Below are positions 23,701 through 34,122 of a DNA stretch of 64,000 nt, piece by piece. The stretch is from Nematostella vectensis (taxonomy: Eukaryota; Cnidaria; Anthozoa; Actiniaria; Edwardsiidae): NCBI RefSeq assembly GCF_932526225.1, contig NC_064048.1, forward strand, positions 2,433,597 through 2,497,596, written 5' to 3'. The position numbers and the translations under genes were made by a program. The notes under the pieces were generated by a model. That model was not told the DNA's origin. It did not search any database and was given only the letters and a program-made list of their open reading frames with translations. Position 1 is the first letter of the stretch. The number at the start of each line of letters is the position of its first letter.

Positions 23701-25585
23701 GGAACTAGGTAAGGATGATATCCTTCGCCGGAGAATTGGACCACGTCTCCAATTGGTCCTTCCACGGAAACTTCATCATCTCGTTTATAAGAAATTACAT
23801 GAGGAAATGGGGCATCTCGGTGCAGAGAGGGTATTGCAACTTGCGAGGGATAGGTTCTTTTGGCCCCGTATGCAACAGGACATTGAACACTATGTTACCT
23901 CTGTTTGTCGATGTATCAAGCAAAAACGACCGAAACATGCTCAACGGGCACCAATGCAGAGTATTCAAACAACAGCTCCCTTTGAACTCATTTCTTTGGA
24001 CTTTTTACATCTAGAAAAAAGCAGTGGTGGGTATGAATATATCCTCGTAGTGATTGATCATTTTACTCGATTTGCCCAAGCATACGCAACACGGAATAAA
24101 TCGGCCCCTACAGTGGCAGAGAAGCTGTATAATGATTACATCATGAGGTTTGGGTTTCCCCTTCGAATACATCACGATCAGGGGAAGGAGTTCGAGAACG
24201 ATCTACATAAACATCTGGAAAAGCTTAGTGGGGTAGCTCACTCAAGAACCACACCATATCATCCACAATCCAATGGACAAGTCGAGCGTTTTAATCAGAC
24301 CCTTCTTGCAATGTTACGCACACTACCAGAGAACCAGAAATCCAAGTGGAAAGATAGTCTTAACAAAGTTGTACACGCATACAACTGCACTCGAAATGAC
24401 TCAACAGGATTTTCTCCTTTCTATCTACTTTATGGTCGCTCACCTCGACTTCCCATTGACTTAATGCTTGGTACCAGTTTGCAAGGCACTCCGCAACAGT
24501 ATCCGAAATATGTGACAAAGTGGCGAGAAACCATGGAAGAAGCTTACAGGATCGCACGTTCTAAGTCGACAGCTCAAGCCGCGCGGGGTAAGAGGTACTA
24601 CGAGAAGAAAGTGAGATGCTCATCACTTAAGCCGGGTGATCGGGTATTGGTACGAAACCTGTCAGAACGAGGCGGTCCAGGGAAACTACGCTCATACTTT
24701 GAGGATCAGGTGTTTGTGGTTGTGAATCAGAAGGGAGAATCGAGCCCAGTGTATGAGGTCAGACCTGAGAATGGCAAGGGCAGGAACCGGACTCTGCATT
24801 ATAACCTCTTACTGCCATGTGATTATCTCATGAGTGACGTGATTACTCAGCCAAAAAGGAAAACCAAAACACGGAAACCTGCAACAAGGAACGCAGCAGA
24901 GTTGAAAGAGGAGTCGAGTAGTGAAGAGGAACCAGACTTTGTTTACGGTAGACAGGTTGGATATGCGCCCGACGAGAAAGAAGAAGCATCAAGCGAATCG
25001 GATGTAGTCCTGGGTCAGCAGGAGGAAGTATCAGGCGAGTCAGATGTATCTCTGGATCAGCAAGAGGAAGCTTCAGACGAGCTGGATGGAGCACCTGATC
25101 AGCAGGAAGGAGCATCAGGCGAGCTGGATGGAGCACCCGATCAACAGGAAGGAACGGCAGGTGAGCTGGATGAAGCAATAGAGGAGCAGGCAGGGAGGGC
25201 ATCACAGCAGCAGCAAGGGGAACAAGGTGATAGGGACAGCCAGGAGAACTATGCTAATGGCAGCATCATTGGACGACCCGAGCGGAATAGGCATCCACCT
25301 TTGCGGGTTACTTATGATGTTATTGGTCAGCCATCCTATTATCGGGGACCGGTCGCTAACCATGGTATAACTATAAATGAGTCAGCATGGAGTGCTTACG
25401 GTGCACCTCCTACACAAGAGTTACCATGTGCCACATGCGGGTTCAAGGCACCCTTCGGTTTACAGGTACCCTACGGTTATTCGGTACCCTGCAGTCTACA
25501 GACTCCCTACGGTTATCCGGTACCCTACGGTTTACAGGTACCCTACAGATGTCCTTCCTTCTCACCATGGACACCAGCAATGTAA
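20711..25585 (+). CDS. pol: Pol polyprotein of the gypsy element: MYND finger, protease, RT, RNase H, integrase
   Basis: About 1,624 codons in the -1 frame relative to gag; expressed most likely by frameshift at 20708-20714. Domains in order: MYND-type zinc finger (20786-20911; C-x2-C, C-x2-C, YC-x3-C, H-x3-C); aspartic protease with DTGA (21085-21096); reverse transcriptase with YLDD (22508-22519); RNase H with HTDAS near 23010; integrase with an H/C zinc region (about 23770-23930) and catalytic D (23999), D (24176) and E (24284), the last two exactly 35 residues apart. A GPY/F-like module follows near 24600-24830. The C-terminal tail has acidic tandem repeats (25000-25170) and PYG-x-x-VPY repeats (25455-25550). 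All catalytic residues are present and no stop interrupts the frame. It copies the element RNA into DNA and inserts it. Confidence 0.94.
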   Translation, partial: KPAPAATAGQAVAGSQVASTGKSQVCVLCGHQPSGSDCLVQCAGCKSALYCGVQCQRAHWLEHKKLCTAIQELQAKKNSEYAERIQSSVFMSHLTPKQHAVICKLVGPKCKVSCMLNDISTEALWDTGAQISVLSKSWVNENGLNTDLQDIETLLGRDRNLNVSAANGSEIPYEGWIPITLKLESHGYTGPDVEVPFLVTPGELECPIIGYNVIETVIKDFPGDNSNTTGSPLQDIMKGAFPEVRGEAVGALINFIQTCDNSEPLCILKSPKKSVSIPGGQTLRINCRANTGPVEEKCPVIFEPDEDQTLPTGLELSQSLLSIPKGKATRVDIYVSNATKHDITLRGGTILGSLNLIRSVTPAEVKLSEMNLSDSRGVHPGETQESRGATIDSSQRVPGVVIGDLNEEQKKEVTRLLQEEEETFARDSQDVGCIEDLELNLTLMDKTPVQKTYVSISRPLYAEVKGYIEDLINKGWIVKSKSSYSSPAVCVRKRDGSLRLCIDYRELNRKSVPDRFPIPRIQDALDTLGGNSWFSVLDQGRAYHQGFMGKDSRPLTAFVTPWGLYEWVRIPMGLSQAPAAFQRYMQDCLEDLRDTTCIPYLDDIIVFSQSFEEHVSDLRKVLQRLWEHGIKLKPSKCKIFQREVTFLGHVVSEEGYRMDQESIKAVTDLKDTPPKTVGEVRRLMGLLSYFRRYVHNFATLAAPIYDLLTEPKGGTSTKSKSRSSKSLSRQPVSWSEEHQRILETLIDTITSPPVMAYPDYQQPFILHTDASERGLGAVLYQRQKGTLRVIGYGSRSLTQAERNYHLHSGKLEFLALKWAITEKFRDYLYYAPKFTVYTDNNPLTYILTTAKLNATGQRWVSELADYNFVIKYRPGKANGDADGLSRISQGMEKYMEECQKTICQEDIGATVNSVKFQAGEDGIPTISLSACLEDSPDDNVTLGTQAWSTEDIVRLQREDTTIGKVIGFILNESLPSLKERKKETPETKAMLRHWKKLELGKDDILRRRIGPRLQLVLPRKLHHLVYKKLHEEMGHLGAERVLQLARDRFFWPRMQQDIEHYVTSVCRCIKQKRPKHAQRAPMQSIQTTAPFELISLDFLHLEKSSGGYEYILVVIDHFTRFAQAYATRNKSAPTVAEKLYNDYIMRFGFPLRIHHDQGKEFENDLHKHLEKLSGVAHSRTTPYHPQSNGQVERFNQTLLAMLRTLPENQKSKWKDSLNKVVHAYNCTRNDSTGFSPFYLLYGRSPRLPIDLMLGTSLQGTPQQYPKYVTKWRETMEEAYRIARSKSTAQAARGKRYYEKKVRCSSLKPGDRVLVRNLSERGGPGKLRSYFEDQVFVVVNQKGESSPVYEVRPENGKGRNRTLHYNLLLPCDYLMSDVITQPKRKTKTRKPATRNAAELKEESSSEEEPDFVYGRQVGYAPDEKEEASSESDVVLGQQEEVSGESDVSLDQQEEASDELDGAPDQQEGASGELDGAPDQQEGTAGELDEAIEEQAGRASQQQQGEQGDRDSQENYANGSIIGRPERNRHPPLRVTYDVIGQPSYYRGPVANHGITINESAWSAYGAPPTQELPCATCGFKAPFGLQVPYGYSVPCSLQTPYGYPVPYGLQVPYRCPSFSPWTPAM

Positions 25586-25976
25586 TTACAAGTACACTAG
25601 TACACTTACTTGACTTATATTTGTTTGTTTGTTACAAGAAAAAGAAAAGAAAAAAAAAACGGTCTAGTTAGAGACACTAGTTGAATAATACTAGTATAGC
25701 CTAGCAAATAGTGTAGGTAACAAGGTGTAAGACCTTGAGCAGCATTGGGTATTTACGTGGCAATGACATTGTGCAAGAGAACTGTAGAGTAAAGAATAAG
25801 CAAGATACAGCTGTATGAAGAAACAAGTGGAAGCCATGGTTGGACTTGATCACCCTACACCATGCCTTCATGGAACTGAACATTGAAATAGTAGAGTAGT
25901 CAGATTTTTTTTTCCTCAGTTGCATTGTAGTATTGAAACATACTAGTAACTTAAATGTCGAGGACGACATCTTTTC

Positions 25977-25986
25977 AGGGGGGAAG
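25977..25986 (+). promoter_or_regulatory. Polypurine tract
   Basis: AGGGGGGAAG lies two bases before the 3' LTR, the expected plus-strand primer position. Confidence 0.8.
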
Positions 25987-25988
25987 TG

Positions 25989-26164
25989 TGTTACCCTTGG
26001 AATTTAGCACTTGCCCACCCCCCCATAGAAAAATATTGTATTACCCATAATGCAGTGTGTGTAGAAGAAGAAGAAAACGTGTTGACCGCCATGTTTGTTT
26101 CTGTGTGGTTTATTTTCGGTTTATTTTTAATGTTACTCGAGTTTTCACAAATTATAAGGTAACA
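25989..26164 (+). repeat. 3' LTR, 176 bp
   Basis: Same as the 5' LTR except for one base and a 7-base instead of a 22-base C run, which accounts exactly for the 15-bp length difference. Confidence 0.92.
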
Positions 26165-27625
26165 TATGGTGTAGATAGCTGTGTATGGTGTGGATAGCTG
26201 TGTATGGTGTGGATAGCTGTGTATGGTGTGGATGGTTGTGTATAGTGTGGATGGGTGTGTATGGTGTGGATAGCTTTGTATGGTGTGGATAGCTGTGGAT
26301 GGTGTGGATAGATGTGTATGGTGTGGATAGCTGTGGATGGTGTGGATAGCTGTGTATGGTGTGGATAGCTGTGTATGGTGTGGATAGCCGTGGATAGCTG
26401 TGTATGGTGTGGATAGCTGTGGATGGCTGTGTATGGTGTGGATGGTGTGGATAGCTGTGTATGGTGTTGATAGCTGTGTATGGTGTGGATAGCTGTGTAT
26501 GGTGTGGATAGCTGTGTTTAGCGTGGATAGCTGTGTATGGTGTGGATAGCTGTGTATGGTGTGGATAGCTGTGTTTAGCGTGGATAGCTGTGTATGGTGT
26601 GGATAGCTGTGTATGGTGTGGATGGGTGTGTATGGTGTGGATAGCTGTGTATGGTGTAGATAGCTGTGTATGGTGTAGATAGCTGTGTATGGTGTGGATA
26701 GCTGTGTATAGCGAGGATAGCTGTGTATGGTGTGGATAGCTGTGGATGGTGTGGATAGCTGTGAATGGCTGTGTATGGTGTGGATAGCTGTGGATGGTGT
26801 GGATAGCTGTGTATGGTGTAGATAGCTGTGTATGGTGTGGATAGCTGTGTATGGTGTGGATAGCTGTGTATGGTGTGGATGGTTGTGTATAGTGTGGATG
26901 GGTGTGTATGGTGTGGATAGCTTTGTATGGTGTGGATAGCTGTGGATAGCTGTGTATGGTGTGGATAGCTGTGGATGGTGTGGATAGATGTGTATGGTGT
27001 GGATAGCTGTGGATGGTGTGGATAGCTGTGTATGGTGTGGATAGCTGTGTATGGTGTGGATAGCCGTGGATAGCTGTGTATGGTGTGGATAGCTGTGGAT
27101 GGCTGTGTATGGTGTGGATGGTGTGGATAGCTGTGTATGGTGTTGATAGCTGTGTATGGTGTGGATAGCTGTGTATGGTGTGGATAGCTGTGTTTAGCGT
27201 GGATAGCTGTGTATGGTGTGGATAGCTGTCTATGGTGTGGATAGCTGTGTTTAGCGTGGATAGCTGTGTATGGTGTGGATAGCTGTGTATGGTGTGGATG
27301 GGTGTGTATGGTGTAGATAGCTGTGGATGGCTGTGGATGGTGTGGATAGTTGTGTATGGTGTGGATAGCTGTGTATGGTGTGGATAGCTGTGTATGGTGT
27401 AGATAGCTGTGTATGGTGTGGATGGCTGTGTATGGTGTAGATAGCTGTGGATAGCTGTGTATAGCATGGATAGCTGTGTATGGCGTGGATAGCTGTGTAT
27501 GGCGTGGATGGCTGTGTATGGTGTGGATAGCTGTGTATGGTGTAGATAGGTGTGTATGGTTTGGATGGCTGTGTATGGTGTAGATAGCTGTGGATGATGT
27601 GGATGGTGTGTATCGTGTGTTCGTA
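26165..27625 (-). repeat. 17-bp minisatellite, right arm, part 2
   Basis: Continuation of the reversed 17-bp array after the retrotransposon, about 85 units, including long near-identical higher-order blocks (for example about 26230-26640 against 26880-27310). Confidence 0.95.
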
Positions 27626-27757
27626 TGGTGTGGTATGATACGGTATGATACACTATCTTATGATACACTTCAGGATGCGTACTTAAAGTAGTTACCCAGC
27701 TATCGTGTTGATAGCTGTGTATGATACACTTCAGGATGCGTACTTAAAGTACTTACC

Positions 27758-27765
27758 GTCTTTAC
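27758..27765. repeat. Target-site duplication GTCTTTAC, right copy
   Basis: Identical to 10905-10912 and directly abutting the right inverted terminus of the composite element. Confidence 0.8.
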
Positions 27766-28069
27766 GACCGTGAGGTAATTGAACTTCGCGGGCGCGCTCA
27801 TTTCCAAGGTCCGAATTTAGGTCGACTCGACTTCTAAAATTCTGAGGATACGCAACAGATGTTTGGATTTAGCGCAGCTTCTATTGACTATTGACTGACC
27901 GCATATAGATAGACGACAAGCTTACTGAGAGAAAAAATGAAAAAAAAAAGATAATATACACATTGCTTTGAAGGAAAAGCGAAGGACATAATGCTCCGGC
28001 CCTTATCGGTTTTTTTATGACAGACAGATTTCATTATTCGTACAATGTAAACGCTTTTACGCTGGTGTA

Positions 28070-28470
28070 CACAAGGGGAGCACGGCAGAATGTGTTCCTA
28101 TTTAACGCGCGATTGACAATGATTGAGATTGTTACAAAAGTAAACCACTTTGTTATGCAACATCTCATGTGTGTTTGTTGAGTCATCAGTTGCGCTGTTG
28201 GGCTCGCATTATGAAGTGGATTATGTTTGTCAACAGGGTCTTTTTTCGTTTCATCAGTTTCAGACCGACGAAGATATCGGATACGCCTAGTGTCGGCACG
28301 AGTGCCGACGAAAGATTAACGAAGTAACTCTCTATCCTCGGAAAGGATTCGGACATTATACGAACAAAGACCCTGTTGACAAACATAAAACACGCGTGAT
28401 GCGTTTTTTCCCGTAATAATATCAATCGCGCGTTAAATAGGAATACATTTTGCCGTGCTCCCTTGATGTA
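28070..28470. repeat. Foldback element with two nested inverted-repeat pairs
   Basis: The outer pair is 28076-28121 with 28424-28466 (GGGAGCACGGCA...CCTATTTAACGCGCG). The inner pair is about 28226-28250 with 28361-28388 (TTTGTCAACAGGGTCTTT). Spacing between pairs differs in the two arms, so the left arm has gained or the right arm lost about 70 bp. The centre contains the small hairpin GTCGGCAcgagTGCCGAC. Confidence 0.7.
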
Positions 28471-28542
28471 TATCTGCATTTATATCCCAGTGATGAATTT
28501 TCACGCGCGCTTATTGGTCAATAGGGGTCACGTGCATATTTT

Positions 28543-28595
28543 CACAGGACAAATATCACAAACGTCCCCCCAAAGTGATATTTGTCCTGTGAACA
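28543..28595. repeat. Perfect 19-bp hairpin
   Basis: TTCACAGGACAAATATCAC and its exact complement are separated by about 15 bases. Function unknown. It abuts a G run of about 20. Confidence 0.7.
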
Positions 28596-28770
28596 TTTAA
28601 GGGGGGGGGGGGGGGGGGGGTTGGGGGGGAATTCGAGAAAAACAGACGGGGGTGCTCGACAGCTAAATCAATTGTAAGCCTCAGGGATAGCACTAACGGG
28701 CGTGGTGAACAATAATTCTTACCCCTAAGAGATAGCACATTGAGTGTGGTCGAAGGAATTTTTAGCTCTA
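28590..28770 (-). repeat. TCTTAGGG-type dispersed repeat, copy 1 (reversed)
   Basis: The minus strand shares ATTCCTTCGACCACAC, TGTGCTATCTCTTAGGGG and CCCCCGTCTGTTTTTCTCGA with 33265-33435. A third, more diverged copy is at 31140-31275. Confidence 0.75.
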
Positions 28771-29057
28771 AGTGATAGCATTAAAAAAAAACAAAGATAG
28801 TCTCAGTTTTTCCTGAATTTTACTGCGGTCTTGAGATACTGCCATCCAGCACATCTCATTTCTATTGACTTTCTCTTAGCAGAACAATAATAAAACACTC
28901 TTGGTGAAAGTCCATCAGTTGAAATGCAAGATTTGAGCTTGTAGTTTTTGTTCTAATGAAAAAATTGTTGCATGGATTTTAATAGATTGCGAACGGCAAA
29001 AAGAACAGCGCGCGCCCGCGGCGTCATTCCAATGCACGTCAGCGCGCGCATTTTCAG

Positions 29058-29270
29058 TGTAGTCACTGGGAGGGGATATAAAATAAATAAACCCCTTCTT
29101 TGGCTCACTGAGATATCGGCAGATAATGTCCGCGGATGGGAAATGGTCTTTTACACAGTTGCCCTCGCAGCTTCGATTCTCGGCCAACTGCCCATTTCTC
29201 GTCCTTGGACATTATCCGCCGATATCCCAGCCGCCAGAAGGGGTTTATCTAGTAAATATCCTCCCTTAAT
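29058..29270. repeat. MITE with about 80-bp inverted arms
   Basis: Arms about 29050-29147 and 29191-29270 share TAAACCCCTTCT, GATATCGGC and GATAATGTCC in inverted order, with a loop of about 45 bp. Confidence 0.75.
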
Positions 29271-29659
29271 AATGGGGAAACGCTTTTACAATGCTGTATA
29301 TCTGCATTTACACTAATTTGAAATTATGGGGGGGGGGGGGGGGGGGAGGTGGAGGCTGCTACCAGTTGCCGATTCCCTTCCATCGATTCTTGATGAAAGA
29401 AATTAGGTTTTTTAATACTGAATGATCAGATCTTCGCGAATGCAGGGGTTTTGTCTCCCATCTATTTTCTGACACATAGGACAGTGGGTAATACAAAGGA
29501 GAAAAGCGATATTATGCTTAATTAAAGAGACTGTTAGAATAATAACTGTTCAGCTTATTTTGAGCTAACATTTTTTCTACCTAGTAATTATTGAATGGAG
29601 GGTGGCCGCCCCCACCCCCCCCCCCCCCCCCCCCGAGGGAGGGGGGGACTCTCCAGAAA

Positions 29660-30910
29660 TAGTCCGGTCGCTTAGTGTTTAAATCTAATCGGACAAAAGC
29701 ACCAAACTTGGCACAAAGATAGCCAAGAGGACGCTAATTAATATTGAGACCGGTGCCCACCGGTACCACTTGAGGGTTTCGTGTAATAACGGAATAAAAA
29801 TTAGAAAAAAGCGTCCTCACGGGCTTCCTGTGGTGAAATTTAAGAGACCTTGTATTTCCAAAACTAATGCGGAATATCTGATTGTTTTATTCTAGTAGGG
29901 GAAATATAACGCTATTTGTTAATATTTCAAGATAAACTGTCGTCGGCTGCATTAAAACGCTTTATCTAAGAGAAAAAGTTGCATGACGGTGCTATAAACA
30001 AGTGTACAAAAACTCTAGTGTCAACGGTACTAGCGTCAACCTTAGGAGGACACGTTTAGTCCCAAACCTGACGTAAACCAGAATTATTCTATGTAAGTTA
30101 TAAACGTTCAGATGGTTTTGAGCGCCATATCCGTAAACGCCAGCCACCACTGCCGATCTATATACTGGCCGCTTTGGCCCGCAACTAGCATGGGGTAGAG
30201 CGAGGCTCTCGCCTCGGTAACAATTGTGATAATTTGATTTAAAAAATAACATAGGGCCATAATGGAAAAATAAACAAATGATACCGGTTGTCATGGCATA
30301 TTTTATCAACGCACAACAGGCTATGAAAATCTCCCTCATCGGTAGCTGATTTTTTTCCTGGTGACGGGCCTATTAATTACAGCCGCGCTGGTTGAATCAA
30401 AGCTCTGTAGCACTTAATATAATGCTTAGACAGCTCATTGAAAGAAAACTTCTGGTGAAATTCATGTGCACCACCTATTGTGCTTATTTGATGGACGGAA
30501 ATCAGTCATATTATTATAATATTTGTATGTTAGCAAGAGGGATGTAAAAAATAAGGCCGCGCGGAGCCTGGGTTCCAACAGTTCTTCAAATGTAGCTATT
30601 TATAGCTATTTACGTTTTTTTGTTCGGAATTTGATAGAGTACAGCTTAAATGATAGAAATCGTTTTCAAATATGTGCATTTTTATCTTTTTTTGCCTCAT
30701 GAAAAGGTATAAAAATCTCACCACAGGGTAACCGCAACCCTAGATTTCTAAAAAAAAGAATTGCTCTTTATCTATGGATCCGCTAATGGTACCGGTGGGC
30801 ACCGGTCTCAATATTAATTACCATCTCATAGGCTATAATTATACCAAATTTGGTGCTTTTGTCCGCTGTGTATAGATTTAGCTCTTTTTGTGTGCTAAGC
30901 GACCCGACTA
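29660..30910. mobile_element. DNA transposon remnant, 1.25 kb, about 115-bp inverted ends
   Basis: The left end TAGTCCGGTCGCTTAG and right end CTAAGCGACCCGACTA are inverted. Homology continues through GGACAAAAGCACCAAA and TTAATATTGAGACCGGTGCC / GGCACCGGTCTCAATATTAA. No transposase was recognised. The target duplication is unclear because the flanks are A-rich. Confidence 0.72.
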
Positions 30911-31139
30911 AAAAGTATACGGAGGTGATTGTCAAATCTTTTAGGGTATAAAATTTGGATCAATTAGGGGGTGTGTTGAAGAATTTGTCCGATTTCTTAG
31001 GGTATAAAGTTCGACCAACTGCAATTCCTAATTGGGTGTTAAACGTTTTTTTCCGATTCTGTTATCTCTTAGGGTATAAAATTTAACCAATTGCTATTTC
31101 TAAGGGGCTGTTAACACTTTTTTTCGATTCTGCTATCTC

Positions 31140-31275
31140 TCCACACCCCATTTGATAACTCTTAGGGTTAAGAATTTCTGTTGACCACGCCCAAAGTGGC
31201 ATCCCTTAGGGTTAATATAAATTTTGCCAAAGATGACCCCCATCTGTTTTTATGGGAGTCCCCCCCCAGGGTGCA
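31140..31275 (+). repeat. TCTTAGGG-type dispersed repeat, copy 2
   Basis: Shares GTTGACCACGCCC, ATCCCTTAGGGTTAA and the CCCCCATCTGTTTTT block with copies at 28590-28770 and 33265-33435. Shorter TCTTAGGGTATAAA motifs are scattered at 30930-31140. Confidence 0.7.
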
Positions 31276-31561
31276 GCTAAAAGAAGAGTGCTGCTTAATA
31301 GAAGATCGACTGTAATTGACACATTCTTGAAGTATCTCCCAATTTTTCATCTTTATTGAGTGGTATTTCTGCCACTCAGGCAATAATCTATACTAATACT
31401 TTGATATCACCAGCCCATAAATATACAACTTCAACAATGTGTTGATTTATTTCCCAGATTTTACACTGCCTAGCAGACAATCAAGTTTTTCTACAGCTAG
31501 TTTTTTCTTGAAACACCAAGACCACGAGAAACAATGTTCTTTTAGGATCTTCCATGGTCAT

Positions 31562-34122
31562 CTAAGTTCTCAAGATTTTACGTTTTGTCACATGAGCCTG
31601 TGTAAGAGTCGGCTGCAACACTGCTGACCCAGCCATGCACTCAAGAGGAGCCATCTGTTGACCAGGTGGACATTCAAATCTGAATTGTTTTAAAAGCAGA
31701 GCGAGAATAAGGAACAGTTCAGTGCGTGCTAGGTTCTCCCCCATGCATATCCTAGGCCCAGCACCAAATGGCAACAGATTATCTGTCATAGAATGAGAAA
31801 AGTTCCCTTCTTTATCAAGGAACCTCTCTGGGTTGAAATCTTCCGGATTCTCCCATAAAGAAACATTGTGGTGAAGGGACCATAAATTGGCAAGGACTGT
31901 GGTACCCTTAGGGATTGTGTACCCTCGAAGTATCGTCTCACAAAGGGTCTTGTGAGGGACTCCCAGGGGTAAGAGTGTTATTATTCTCAGGACCTCAGCA
32001 ATAAAGGCCTCAAGAATAGGACACATTTTTCTCATCTCTACAAAAGATTGCCTTTCCTGCAAATTCAACTTTCCAACAGATGCATAAATTTGGTCTTGAA
32101 TCTTAGGAAAGTGAATAAGATACAATATCGCCCAACACAAACTTGTTGCTGTTGTCTCAGAGCCAGCTATAAAAACTGTGGAAATTGCTGACACTATATA
32201 TTTATCTTCTAGATACTTCTGATCAGTTGTATTTTCTACCCCAGCTTCTTGTTTGGCTAATAGAAGTGCATCGGTGTAGTCACGTATGTTGGAAACATCA
32301 AATGAATCCAAATGCTGCTTGTACTTTCTCCATAAAATCTTTTGCCATTCATCATGTGTTTCCTGTAACTCCTTGGTGTGACCATATATGGGCAGAATAT
32401 TTCTTAGAAATGGAAAAATATCAACAAGGCTTTGTCCTGTTACTGTTGTGAGTCGGAAGAGATTGTCATGAATGTTGAGAATTTCCAGGAATTCCTTATT
32501 GTTGACTTGGTATCTGCTACCAAAGATCTTTGTGCAAATGATATTCATGATACAAAGACCAAATTCTTTCTTGACATCAAAGATTCTATCTGAACTATCA
32601 GCAATTCTCTTGCACAATTCTTCAGCCTCTTGTATTATAACCTTGAGAACAAAGACAAACAAAAAATTAACAAGGGGGGAGAAGTGTTGGAATCATAGAA
32701 TGATCATAGACTGCAAGATCTAGAATTTGAAAAACAAAACAGTTCCAAATACACCCTTTATAAAAAAACACCAATCTCATTCTCAGACAACCCCCCTTTT
32801 TCCTAAAATAAACATCCCCCAGGTAAAGGTGCTACAAAAAGGCTGCAAGTATAGATTTTTGTATCTTGACTCTGGTATATTTTGGGAAACAGCCCCCCTG
32901 CCACCCGAAAAGCAAAACATAAAATCCCATAAAAGTATTCCTAAGCTGCAAGATGACTCTCTAGAAAAGTAGACATAGGGGCTCGACCTATCTTTTAGGG
33001 TATACAATTCTCACCAACTGCTATCTCTTAGGGTGTTTTCAGGATTTTGCAGATTCTGCTATCTTTTAGGGGTTTTCACACCGGAGGAGGAGGATTTTTC
33101 CTATTCTGCTATCTTTTAAGGTGTCTCACGCTAAATGGTGGCACATTCGCTCAAAGCGTATTATACAATAAACCACAAGTCAACTGATCTGTTGATACTC
33201 CCGGCTTTATTATCGTTAACATATCAATAAAGGATCTGTCAGTCAATCAAAACGGGCATTGTTTTTTTAATGCCACCTCTTAGGGTTAAAAATTCCTTCG
33301 ACCACACCCAATGTGCTATCTCTTAGGGGTGAGAATTGTTGTTGACCACGCCCTTAGTGCTATCCCTTAGTGTTCAAATTGATTTTGCTGACAATCACCC
33401 CCGTCTGTTTTTCTCGAAGCCCCCCCCCCCCCACCCTGGGAACATTACCCCTCCTTGTTGCAACAATAAAAGAGGGGTCGTAAGGGTTTGCAGTGATGAT
33501 GTTTTGTCTTAAATCTGGCATGGTTTTCGTCTATTTAGTATCTTATTCTGCGATATTGCGGTTTCTCTTGCCTGTTGTTTGTTATTGACTTTTTTTACGG
33601 TTTTTGGCGTTTTTCTGTGCGGTTTTCGCACCCCTCTTACGACCCCCTCATAAAAGGATAATGCTCTCAACTCTACGTCATTAAAAGCTTGCCCTGTAGC
33701 CCTACCTGTTGATATTTCTTCTGACTGTAAACCTTCAGTGCCCGGTGGCCCATTTTACGGTGAAGTTTAACATGTCTTCCGTAATCCTCGAACACCAACG
33801 GTCTTTCACCACGTAATGCTAAATCGAACGACACAGTCCATGGTCTTCCTCCGAACTCCACCGGCTGCAAAGCCAGTGCTTCCTTGATAGCCCTACCCGT
33901 GAGAACAACAACAAGAGTATGGCCGAGATACAACCTGTACACTTCGCCATAGATTAAACTCAGTGAGTGAAGGCTTCGGTGCAGTTGTTTGCCGATTTGT
34001 GGGATGTTTCCTATAAGCGGCCATGCATGGGGCCCTGGTGGAAGGTTGTTGTGCTTGTACTCGAAAAAGAAATGATAGATGGTTAAGATTAAGAAAAGAG
34101 CCAAAGCTGACTCGATAATCAT
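31562..34122 (-). CDS. Microsomal cytochrome P450, CYP17/CYP2-clan like
   Basis: A membrane-anchored haem monooxygenase, expected in the endoplasmic reticulum and to work with P450 reductase; the substrate cannot be told. Two coding exons: 34122-33706 (139 codons) and 32641-31562 (359 codons plus stop), phase 0 junction, 498 aa, the usual length. The N-terminus is a hydrophobic anchor (residues 1-22) followed by the PPGP hinge. Exon 2 has the I-helix oxygen-binding motif AGSETT, the K-helix ExxR (EVLR), the PERF motif (FNPERF), and the haem loop PFGAGPRICMG with the Cys ligand. The C-helix reads HVKLHR where most P450s have WxxxR. The single intron (33705-32642) holds a copy of the TCTTAGGG repeat. 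Assignment to a named CYP family would need a tree. Confidence 0.95.
33265..33435 (+). repeat. TCTTAGGG-type dispersed repeat, copy 3
   Basis: Inside the P450 intron. See copies at 28590-28770 and 31140-31275. More TATCTTTTAGGG/TATCTCTTAGGG motifs occur at 32985-33125. Ends in a C run. Confidence 0.72.

Larger units (their letters stand above)
19187..26164 (+). mobile_element. Ty3/gypsy LTR retrotransposon, apparently intact
   Basis: Length 6,978 bp. LTRs are at 19187-19377 and 25989-26164, each TGTTACC...GGTAACA. TATG flanks the element on both sides (19183-19186 and 26165-26168), a 4-bp target duplication within the 17-bp minisatellite. The internal order is primer site, gag, then protease, reverse transcriptase, RNase H and integrase, polypurine tract. 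Integrase after RNase H is the Ty3/gypsy order. Neither reading frame is broken. The LTRs differ by one substitution plus a C-tract length change, so the insertion is recent. Confidence 0.95.
10913..27757. mobile_element. Composite DNA transposon with 8-bp target duplication and inverted subterminal minisatellites
   Basis: The left end at 10913 reads GGTAAGTACTTTA followed by ACGCATCCTGAAGTG. The right end at 27757 reads the same on the minus strand. The ends match over roughly 57 bp with about two differences. GTCTTTAC occurs exactly outside both ends (10905-10912 and 27758-27765). Inside each end starts an array of a 17-bp unit, in opposite orientations. Removing two nested transposons leaves about 4.9 kb. 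No transposase of its own is visible, so it is probably non-autonomous. An 8-bp duplication is typical of hAT or P-type elements, but the terminal sequence does not let me assign a superfamily. The right end holds a second, internal copy of the terminal motif (about 27660-27700). Confidence 0.82.
27766..31561. other. Intergenic region with several inverted-repeat elements, no gene seen
   Basis: Between the composite transposon and the 3' end of the P450 gene. I found no exon with family similarity. Contents are listed separately: foldback at 28070-28470, short perfect hairpin at 28543-28595, MITE at 29058-29270, element at 29660-30910, and copies of the TCTTAGGG repeat. There are several G or C runs of 15-25 bases. 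Confidence 0.7.

Noticed and set aside
18785..27625. Two separate satellites flanking the gypsy element
   Set aside because: The TATG duplication and matching orientation show that one array was split by the insertion.
28186..28479. 97-codon open frame
   Set aside because: Lies within a foldback element, with no family similarity.
31439..32972. Plus-strand open frames at the P450 locus
   Set aside because: Antisense to the well-supported P450 exons.
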